The notes beneath the pieces were generated by a model. It was not told the DNA's origin, did no database searches, and saw only the letters and a list, made by a program, of their open reading frames with translations. A stretch of 64,000 nucleotides of DNA, taken from assembly GCF_947623445.1 (NCBI RefSeq), contig NC_135247.1:7194501-7258500 (forward strand). Reading direction: 5' to 3'. The translations under genes were made by a program, and so were the position numbers. This DNA is from Clavelina lepadiformis (taxonomy: Eukaryota; Chordata; Ascidiacea; Aplousobranchia; Clavelinidae). Shown piece by piece: positions 35,865 to 46,800 of this stretch (positions within the stretch are counted from its first letter, which is position 1; every line of letters begins with the position of its first letter).

Positions 35865-38800
35865 TTATTATAACGGACTTGTTAAATATTTATGAATGTT
35901 ACTTGCCACGCATGCATGTTATGGTTATTTGTATTTCAGGATTAATAAGCAGAATTCGTGTTAAAAGAGAATGGACCTATCCACCTATAAACACTGTGGA
36001 AACAAGCCCTCAGGCTGTTGCATACTTTAAGCAAAAGATAATTGGAACGGTGAATATTTTTTTGTTTCAATAATATTTACGCACATTTTGTGACCATAAA
36101 ATATTGTTGTCTTTTTTGCTTACACCACTATTTTTTAATTAATCTGTATTAAAAATACTATATACGTTATGAATAACTCATTTTAATCAGCAAGAACTAC
36201 AAACGATTTAGGTTAAATCAAGCACAAATCCCCCCAAATATGAACTAGTGCCTACCGTAGCTGTTAAAGATGGAATATTTGATCTGGTAACTAACCCTGG
36301 ATCAGCTTCAGCTGATATTTGGCAGCTGAAACCAGTAGATAGAGAGCAAACTCCACGTATTACCTTGACAATTTTGGCATTGGATGCTAATGGAAATAAA
36401 GTAAGGAGAATTATTTAGGGATATAAGTTTTTTTTACATAATTACTTTTATCCCAGAAATACCTCTTTTAGGTGGAAGATCCTGTTGAAGTTACAGTCAA
36501 TGTTTTAGATGTAAATGACAATGCTCCAGTATTTGTCCAATCTAGCTTACACGGAAATGTCTCAGAAGCAGCAACAATAGGTATTGCATTTTTTATTACA
36601 CACTTTCATTGTGACTTGAAGCCAGAGAAATGCAATGAACAGTGTGCTGTTTTTGATGTATTTATATAGGCACAATCTTAAACATGAAAGTGGAAGCAAC
36701 AGATGCAGACTTGAAGGGAGAAAATTATGGAGTTGTATCATTTTATTATGTCAGTCCAACTGATGATAAAAAATTTAATATTTCCGAAAATGGACAACAA
36801 ATTCTTCTAAATGACGAGGTTGATTTCGAAACCACACCCCAATTAACTTTTGTAGTTGTGGCTAAGGATGGTTACCATGGAGCATCACGTAAGAAACTTT
36901 ACTGATTTCTTTTTATCATATATTTTAGAAACTATTGATATTATTTTTGTCATGGTAAAGGTTCCGAAACAACAGCGACGGTTACAATAACTGTCCTTGA
37001 CGCAAATGATCATGCGCCAGTATATACAAATGATAAGTTTGATACCTCAGTGGGTGAACTTTTGCCAGTGCAGTCAACAGTTATGAAGCTCAGTGCTTCT
37101 GACATTGATCAAGGAATTAACAAAGCGGTATGACTTTACTTAACATTTTGCAACAATTTCCATGTATTTTGTTTATGTATGTCAACATTTTTGTGTCAAT
37201 GTTTGAAATTAAATATGTAAACTAATAAACTGCTCTCCTTCTTATTAAGGTTTCCTTTAAAATTGATTCTGGTAATACTGATGAACAATTTAGTGTTCGT
37301 TCCAACCCCAGTGCTGATGGGGATAGTACAGGAGAAATAGTTCTCAATAAGCCACTTGATTTTGAAAGTGGACTCACAGATTTTTCATTACGTGTAACTG
37401 CTTACAACAAAGACGCTAAAAATCCTGATCTATACTCGGTAAGTAAAACTTTTAGTGAAAGAAATTCACTGGTTTTTCAATTAGCGTGCATATTGTGGCA
37501 AAATACAATGGCAGGTGTTAAATGCAGATTACTGCTTATGTTGAGTAGGCTATAATCCATAAATAAAACCACCGTTACTAACGCAGAAACAAAACCTAAT
37601 GTATATAATTATTAAGAAGAATATGAGTCAGATCTAAGGTAGATATAACATGCAATTGTTCTGCAAGGCTTGCATTACCTTTGGTCCAAGCAGCGAGCAT
37701 CTCCCCTATTGTTACATATATATCATACAACTGCAATTACTTTTGATCAGTAATTAGTGTTATTACCTTACCCTGCATTTTATAGACAACTAAAACCTTT
37801 GAGATTAAAGTAACTGATGAAAATGAAGCACCGCAGTTCACACAAGAGGCCTACAGTGGCTATGTAAGGGAAAACAACCCAGATCCTGTACCAGACATTG
37901 TAACAGTTCAAGCCATAGACAATGATTTTGGTGGCAACCAAACAGTCACGTAAGCTAGATTTTGTTGAAGTAATTATTATTCAAAAATCAACTTCTAATT
38001 GAAATATATCATCGCAACATAAAATATTTACTCATTAAATTTTATTATTTTTCCAAAAATCTGTAGCCACTCTGAGCTTTGGGTACATTTATGAGTTGTA
38101 TGATACTTTACTTGAATACAGTAGCTGTAACCAAGCTTTACCTGTATTAAAATTTGAGTGAATTCCTAGATACACAATTGATAACAATGAAGGCTGGTTT
38201 ATCATTTCGTCTGATGGTAAAATCACCGCAAATGAACCAGTGGACCGTGAACATCCATCTGTGAATCCAGTGACCAATATATATGAGCTAGCTGTTCGGG
38301 CTACTGACAATCGTAAGCTTATAAAGTTGTCATGTAATGTTTATTGACTTTGTTTAAACTGAAACATGTAATAGAACCCTGATGCTACTTCCATTGTTCC
38401 TACAAGTATTTGGCACTGCATCGGCATATAAAATATTTACTTTTAGATCCAGTGCATCCCAGGTCATCTGTAGTAACTGTTAACGTAGAGATTGGTGATG
38501 TCAATGATAACGCCCCTGAAAAAGGGTCAGGATGGCGAGAAATTGTATGTGAGAATGTCAATCGAAAATATAAAAACGTTACAATTGTGACTGTTGTGGA
38601 TAAAGATACTCCACAAAATGGGCCCCCATTTCATGCAAAAATTTTAGAATACACAGACATCTTCATGGCTGAAGGATGTGAGTACTTAATTTGTATTTTG
38701 GTTTAATCATTTCAGGTGGTTTCTTTAAAAATCTTAAAATCAAATTTGCCTGCAAAAAAATAAAACAATATGGTTGTTTGAACATGTTTTGATCAGGTCA

Positions 38801-39133
38801 TTATTGACTATTGTATAAATTTATGAATCACAGATGATGATGATCGATTTGGAATTTTGTCTGATGTTTTGCAATTTGATGCCGCAGAGCAGAATCTCTA
38901 TGAAATTCCCATTCAGCTTACAGACTCTACTAACATACCTGGTGAAAGTGTCATGACTAGTACCCAGACGTTGACATTGTCCATCTGCAGGTATCTGTAT
39001 TGTATAGACTTTTTATGTAAAGTCTGACTTAAAGTACATGCAACATCTTTAACAACTGCAACAGTTATTACTGCTATGTGTATTGAACATTGCTTTGATT
39101 TATCTAAAGTGCTATTTGTAAATTTATGCTCGT

Positions 39134-39221
39134 TCATCGGGATGCAAAGACATTATTATAGCTCCCAGCAATAATATAGTCATCATCATTATAATTATCG
39201 CAGTTGTACTACTGTTGTTGA
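39134..39221 (+). pseudogene. Broken transmembrane exon A of cadherin copy 2
   Basis: Compared with 18220-18335, a deletion of about 60 bp removes the intron end, the AG acceptor and the first 29 bases of the exon. The helix-coding part and the GTAAGT donor remain. Confidence 0.85.
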
Positions 39222-39986
39222 GTAAGTTGGCCAGCATTTTGTTCTGGTGCATGTCTCTTGCTTGAATAGATTAGTTAATCAGAACACTTTAAATTTAACT
39301 TCACTCTGCTGGGTTAACCTTTTTATGTCTGAAACATTAAAAAATAGTTTTTTTGTCGAATTTCCTGTTGAGGTGATTTAAATTTTAACAGTAGCTGTTA
39401 CCAGAACTATTACTTTCAAAGCACTGAATTTTTTGATCAGCGGTTTTGCTTGGCATGAAGTTAACAACATAAAGCCTCATGAGAGAAATGTATTAACAAT
39501 CGTTGCACTTTTTAACTATGTCTGACATTACATGTGTTTTTTAGTTGTAACAGTGATTATGTTCCTGATTGTTCATTTACCAAGCGAGTTGTGGGCGCCG
39601 GGTTTTCAGTTGCTGCTATAGTAGCTATTATTGCTGCTATTCTGTTATTACTGAGTAAGTGCATGAATCTTGAGCTTGACTTATTTAAACCTGAATATGC
39701 CTGACCTAAAATTGATCTCTGGTGAGCCACAAAATATTTTAGTGTTGGCATGTTACTATAAAAATACCACACTTGCATGCTGTCTACTCACTGCATTAAT
39801 GACACACATAACTGAATAATGAACATGTATGGTAGTTGAATAACTCTATTACAGTAAACAATTGTGTTACTTCAAAGACCAATACGTTATTATAATAATA
39901 ATAGTCGATAATTTTCTTTAACTTTTGATTGGATAGCAATCACATTTTCGAAAAATTTATCTAAAACCACTAAACCCTCTGTTTAG

Positions 39987-40168
39987 TCATTGTACTTGCG
40001 GTGGTGGCCTACAGACGTCGTAATATGGTTGAATTGGAAAAGCCGGTTCCTTTCTTTAATAAGGATTTTATTTTTGAAAACTATCAAAACCTTCAAGTCT
40101 ATCTCGATGAAGACATTGGACATGAAGACATACCTTCCGATACTGACATTGGTGATTATATGAATAGG
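39987..40168 (+). other. Fused, divergent cytoplasmic exon of cadherin copy 2
   Basis: This one exon replaces exons 19109-19245 and 19352-19492 of copy 1. It starts identically (phase 1, [14 protein letters not shown]) and ends identically (DTDIGDY, donor GTAAGA). The middle is strongly changed and shortened, and the intron is absent. The frame stays open for 60 codons. Confidence 0.85.
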
Positions 40169-40958
40169 GTAAGATATTTGTTCAGGGTTTAAGCAAAGTG
40201 CTCATCATCATAACGCACCAGTGTTTATATTGCGGTTCATATTTTGAAAGCATTCATGTGTTGTACTTTTGTTACAAAAATGGAAAGTACTTGGCTTAAA
40301 ACTCTTAGTTAGACACGTTTCGGAGAGACGCCCTTAATTGACATTGTCATTTGGCCACCCTAGCATATGGAGTTGGTGTAAATAAGAGCTGAGACGATCA
40401 GCTTGCAACTTGTAAGCAGTTTTGACTCCATCAGCAATATTAATTCTAAGGATTTTAAAGTCAACTCCATACAGGGTCTTCTTGATTTTTCCACATTTCA
40501 ACAAAGTCTTCCACAAAGCCACTTACTACTTAACCAAGTTATTAGCGTTTGTAATTTGAGCTCTTTGTAATACATAGGATCAAATTTATCCCTGTTAGTG
40601 GCACTAGGAGAACACCTTTGTTAAGAAAATTCCACTTGAAACTCCTTGTCTTAAGCCGTGTTTTGGAATGATTTGGAATGATTCATTTGCGCCTTAACAC
40701 CGATCGACATATTGTTATTTCCTGTTTTTTTTTTCTACATATAACCAGGCAAAGGATATTGCAGACAATGACCCTACAGCACCACCATTTGATTCACTTC
40801 TGGTCTTCGACTACGAAGGGCAAGGCTCCGATGCAGGCTCCTTGAGCTCGTTGAACTCCGGAACAACCGATGGTTCGCAGGATTACGACTACCTTAACAA
40901 TTGGGGACCAAGATTCAAGAAACTGGCTGACATGTACGGCGGTGGTGAGAGCGATTAA

Positions 40959-42290
40959 AACTTGAAGCGCTTTCATAAAACCTGGTTACGTCGGAAAGGA
41001 GAAAGTAACTCTGAACGGCAACTGGTAAACCATTTTTACATTACTTGTAATGAATTGACACTTAGTCATAGGACTGTTTGTATGCTTTTTTACCGCCGCA
41101 CACCAAACCTATGCGCATCAAAAATTTGCTACATTGGCACGGATCAGTTGAAATAATGTACAAAGTTTCTCTTTTTGTTCCCTGCTCTTCAATTTAAAAT
41201 GTAGTAAACCTTTTCAGTAACCGAAACTCGAAAGTAATGAATTTTAAGAAATTTTGCTTGGATGGTTTTACTTTACATCTATATATCTTTATGAACTTTT
41301 AATTTCACGCTTAAGGTAATTCGACGACAATCCTAATGTTGTACTTGCTATACTTTTGTGTTTAAGTTAATTTGTGCTAGTTTTGTCTTAAGAAAGTTAT
41401 AATAATTTTTATAATCTCATGCATTTTATGTATATAATGAAATATGAAAAATGTCATATTTTTATTATAATTTTCTATATCTACATTTTTGTAATTTTTT
41501 CGGACAAACTTGAACGGTATGAATTGTGCTATCACATAACATGAATTGTCGATTAGGAAGCACCAGATGGCGGCTGTCGGGTTTGATCAATATACGTTCA
41601 TGTGACCTTATGGCAAACACCGTATTGGTATACTTTTCTTTTCATAGCTGTGCGATATTGATTTTATTGCTTTTCTTGTCGATGCTTGGCATGAAATTAG
41701 TTTTGTACAAATCCATTCTGGCTTAACTAACCCAATTAGTGCTAGTCACAGTTGCGTTTGTTTTGCAAGAGTACGTTTTGTTTTCAAACCAGCAGTCGCC
41801 TGTTAGGGTATGTTAACCTAGTTGTAAATAACGCCCGGTTGCCATATTTACTTTGCTATTGTAGTTTTATTTTTTATACGTGCTTCGCAATTATCTCATG
41901 TAAACTACAAATTTTTTTGCCTATGGCTTACAAATCTTGGCATTGTGCAGCAATGCAAGTGTTAACTGGTACGATGAATTCACTGGGTTACTCTGCATGA
42001 AGTTACATCCTATAATCATTGTGATGAATTTACATTCCTATAACCCGCTTCGCTATGACGGTTGTTGCACCTTTCTTAATATGCTCTTTGGTACATTGTG
42101 GTTTGCATATCTTGAACTACTCGCAATGTGTTTTTACTTTATGCGCCCTTTATGAAGTCATTTAGCTGCCCGAAGTTTTTCGACTTATTTACCCTAATGG
42201 CTTGTTTTTACCCTGAGTCGTTTGATACGTCGTCGAGGTGGCTGCGTGTAGTTAGTGCGACGTGCCTTTTGAAATAAAACAACTTCGTGT
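40959..42290 (+). other. Probable 3' UTR of cadherin copy 2
   Basis: Near-identical to 21265-22590, with an AATAAA at about 42274. No protein-coding feature is supported. Confidence 0.35.
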
Positions 42291-43856
42291 CCTATTTGAG
42301 ACTTCAGCTGGAAGTCGATTCTTTATCACATAGAGCGAAACTAGAGTCCCGCGCGGGTTGTGGCACCCACGAGAGCTTCGCTGCGGTTGCGGTATGGTTT
42401 CAAAAATGCCGGGCAGTTGCGGGAACCCACAATGTTTCTGCACTTTTTGTGGAATGGGTGCTGGTACCCGCATTATAATCATACAGGTTTCATCTATTTG
42501 GTGATATACTTCTGTTAAACACATGGATATCAGTTCCTTTTGTTTGCTTCACCATGAAATTAAATAAGGTCAAATATTGTTTCTCTCCTTTTGTTATCAC
42601 CAGCCACAGTAGGAAGGAAATACAGGCGATAGCTTAATGCTGATTTAATCAGATTAACAAACCCGACCCACAAAAGAACATGACATGCGAAGTGACAGAC
42701 TTGTTGTTTTATCACTAAGGAAAAAGAGTCCTTGTGGTTTACGTAGTCCAAAGACTAGATTAATTGTCGACCTGCAATCACAATCGTTATTTGTATTCAG
42801 TATGTAACCGTTTCAAATCTCTGTTGCGAAAACTTTAATCACGGCTGTATTTCTTACGATTTTAATCAATATTACTCCCGCCTTGTTATCGAACTCTGTC
42901 TTGCATAAGCAATAGTCGCATCGTTTTAGTCTCTAAGATTAGTTGGAAAGAGCAGGCTGCCTTGTACTCTCGTCAAATTTGGCAAAAATAGCAGGTAATT
43001 TTTTATGCGTTATGACAAGCAAACAAAGTTTCATAGTAGCAGGCCATGTTGCCAGACCATTCTCTCCCTTCCGAGTTATTAAGCTCACGACTGGAATTTA
43101 ATCTCAACACCAGACCCAATTTACGTTTTAGTGGGAGATTTGTTTATTGGATGTGGTAAAAGGGAGTTTATGGAATGTTTAGGTCCATATGATCCTATTA
43201 TGCCATAACGTGTTATTTTATAGAGCGACATGGTATCCTAATATTGCCATGAATTTCAAAGTATTAAATATGCCAATCTTCAAAATTGCTTTGAAACTCC
43301 CAGATCAATTTTGACACTGAGAAAGTATCCCGTAAGTTTAAAGTTTTAATAATTAATGTAGTAGAACAGATGGTTACATATGGTTTAATTAAGTCAAATA
43401 ATGGAAAATGTGTGATTTTATCTAGGCTTTTGAATGCAATTTACTTGTTGCCCTGAAAAATTTCCTACGTCTTTGAAATCAAAAAAAGTAACACAATTAT
43501 TTGTAGGATGTTGAAAAATATGGTTAGGTTATAATTATTAATTACCGAGTACAAAAAATCTAACCAAGTATAAGTGTTTATTTTTAGGCTTATGGGCAAT
43601 GTTTTTGCATTACGCACAAAAATGGCAAGAAAACGGACATAGTGTTTTGTGTTCTCCCACCGTAACGAGTATAAACGTAAAAATACAGCGATATTCTCAT
43701 TTTGTTGTCAGTTATTTTCAAATCGTCAAGTATATTCGAAAGCGTCATTTCACTAAACTAAACATTGGTTCATAAAATACTGCATGATGACATGTGCGTA
43801 ATATTTTCAACGGAATTCCATGAATAGCCTGTTTTATTGGCTAATAACTAATTATT

Positions 43857-46800
43857 CTATGTAAACTTCGTCACTGTTGAGGTAGTTGGCCGGCCAACAG
43901 CGCTGGAACGAACAAATTTCTTTTGGCTAAAAAATTTTTGGCGAGTTAGTTCACGATACTCGTGCGCTCCATCTAGCGGGTCAATTGCAGTTGGAGCTTC
44001 TTTTAGCATCTGCATCTGAAAAGTTAAGGCTTTATGTAAAACGTATTGTTCCATACAAGTTACATGGATCTATATTTTAAATTATATTACCCGCTGTCGA
44101 AGTATTTCGATGTTCTTTTCGAGTCTTCGATTTAACTTTTCTCCTTTCCTTATTCGTGTTTGATTGCAAAAAAAATCGTTTTTCAACTCCAGAACTTCAT
44201 TTATCAATTCAAGTTGGTGAGATGCCAATTCAATATTTACACGTTTTGTTTTTTGTTCTTTCGTTATTGCTCTAACTTTATCCTTAGTAACTAAATCAGT
44301 GAAGTGATTTGCAGTTGATAGACTGAAACAAAACACAAAATGCGATGCGATTGTTATAAGAAACCTGTAGCCTATATGCACATAGTGAAAATTCGGTAAC
44401 CACACAGTTACGTACATGCTAGCAGCCCGCTATACGTAGCCTATACCTTTTGCGTAGTTGTTGATTTTTCATTAAAGTGTTCCTGTTGTTTTCGCGCGCC
44501 TTTTCCATTTTTTTTTTGGTAGAATCCATTTCTTGCAGTATATCCTGCTTTTCTTTTGTCCATTGACTTCTTTCCTGATCCATTTCTTTCTGAAAGGCGG
44601 TTAGGTCTTCTCTTAAAACGTCAACAATTTGATTCAATTGCATGCATCTAAGGAAACATTTAGATCGCCTTCACTTGTTGCCCATTTGGAGCTTATTTCC
44701 TAAAATATTCAGATGAATTTTCAGCGGCTCAGCCTTACTTGGAATCCAGCGTAGAGTTTGTTCGTTGTAATTCTTTACAGTAACCATCCTGTTCGTTATA
44801 GTTTGCTTTCAACTTTTGTAACATCTCAGCCATATTTTCCAATTCTTTTTCTAACCGACCATTCGATTCTATTGTACAGCTAATATTTAACAAGAATTTA
44901 TTTTTTATCACCAGCAAAAACTATAATTAAGAATTAAATTAGGAAAATATTGACTTATTCTCAATATAAATGGAACCTTTTAGTTTGTTATTTTGTCGCA
45001 ACATCCATTCGGCTTCTTTTTTCATCTGATCGCGTTTCTGCTCGAGCAAATGACAGTTCCTTTCCAAGGTTGTATTCTTCGCGTTCAAGTCACTTAACTC
45101 CTCGCGTAAATTAAAGTTACTTGTTCGCGTCTCATTCAACTAGGAGGAAAACCAAACCGATTACTATTGCTATATAAGCTCAAAGCTGTTATTCACTTAA
45201 GGTAGGTCTTTATCATATACATTATACCATATTGTAGTTAAAACATGAATTAAAGCTAATGAATGAATGAGACGTTGTGGTCTGCTGTTGTAAAATCAAC
45301 TATACACTATCTTTCTGCGTGTAAGCAGTCGTATAACACATGGTGAACCATCCATTAAGGTCAAGGCAGAAGCCAGGGTAATATTTTACAAAAACAAAAC
45401 ATGTCAAGTATGTCCCAGATAAAGTATATGCTGTTTAATGCAGTTTAGCCTTAGAAATGTACTGTGCCAGAATTCCAGAAAGTTTTACAGTACATTTTTT
45501 GGTTGTCGATTTAAATAGTTTCTTTTTCGAAGTGACTGTTTCACCGTAAGTAGGTCACGAAGCCTGTTGTTAAAGGAAGGCCGTTATAGTTTACGAAAAT
45601 GGGTATATGCAAGGCGTTGAGTTTAGCTATAAACTTATGTAAGGTTTTTTTTTGGAGTTGGATATTGATTAAAATGTAGATTTAGGTTAGGCTTAGGTTA
45701 CTATGTTATAACATTTAACTTGAGTTAACAAGAAACTATGAAAAATAGTTTTAAATGCACGTTTTTTTCCAGTGTAACAACCAATATTGCCAGCCTTTCC
45801 TTTTATAAAACAGTATAGAAAACATATTCTACACTGGTTGTCTGGGAATTCATAGCAGATACAATGGTTTATTTTCTTTTGCCATATGGAAGCAAAATTT
45901 GCTTATAAGTTATATATTTATAAATACTTGATTGTTTCTAAAGCTACGGTTAAAATCGTACTGCCGTGCTTTTGGTTTCGGCATCGGATTCGGGCCATAA
46001 ATATTAGGTCCATTTGCATCTTTATAACAAAAAGTAGTGTACTCGTTGAGATGAAACTTTCTTATAATTAACTTCATATATCAACTGCATTTTATATTAA
46101 TAGACTGTACCAGGTATACCCACAATAACCAAAACATATGAAGGTCATAAACGACCTATAATTTAATTTGTCTGGGCGTACAATGTACGCAGGCATATGA
46201 GGTAATATACGCAGTATAGGCCTAAATTTTCAACAGAAATTCGTTTCCCTTAATCTTGATCCAAACATACTGAAATAATTTTTTATTATAACGTAACTGT
46301 GCGTCGTAATTTATTGATCTTGTAAGCAGGAGTGTTGCCAGTTTACAAAGTTTATAGGAGCTACCGGTGCTGATACAATGAGTTTGCTAGTTTATTTATT
46401 GACAATGTTGTGACATTGCTTACTTCTTTGCTCAATCTTTGCTTGTCCGATTGCAGTGTGTTGCTTTTTTCCTTGAGTTTGCTGACATCGCCAAGTAACT
46501 GACAGATGAATTCTTCTCGACGCAAAGCAAACCTTTGATTATACTCGATGTACTTTGAATTGCTAAGTGCTAACTTTTGCGTTTCGTCAATAAATATTTC
46601 TTTCATTTCAATTAAGTCTTTGTCGTTCTGTAACATAATAATCCCTTCATAATTATTTAAAAAAATGCCATCCTAATTATATTTTTGTCATATTCCTACA
46701 TGAGTATATTTCAGTGCTTTTCAACCTGTGGAACTGTACGCATTTGTGGGTGTAGACAAAAAATCTAGTGCAAATAACGAACACCGCGCGGATGAAATTC

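Larger units (their letters stand above)
35940..40958 (+). pseudogene. Classical cadherin, copy 2 (5'-truncated, altered tail)
   Basis: The exons are 35940-36049, 36212-36400, 36472-36580, 36670-36888, 36961-37127, 37250-37438, 37786-37949, 38170-38312, 38447-38677, 38834-38990, 39545-39654, 39987-40168 and 40749-40958. The ectodomain matches copy 1 with few replacements and keeps the furin site, Trp2 and the calcium motifs. Three things differ. No upstream exon can lie within unit 2 except in the LTR-interrupted kilobase before 35940, so a signal peptide is probably missing. The first membrane exon has lost its acceptor and only the second can be spliced. Two cytoplasmic exons are fused without their intron and the DEGGGEED block is gone, while the beta-catenin-binding exon is intact. 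The frame from 35940 to the stop is open, so a functional, rearranged gene is not excluded. Confidence 0.75.
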
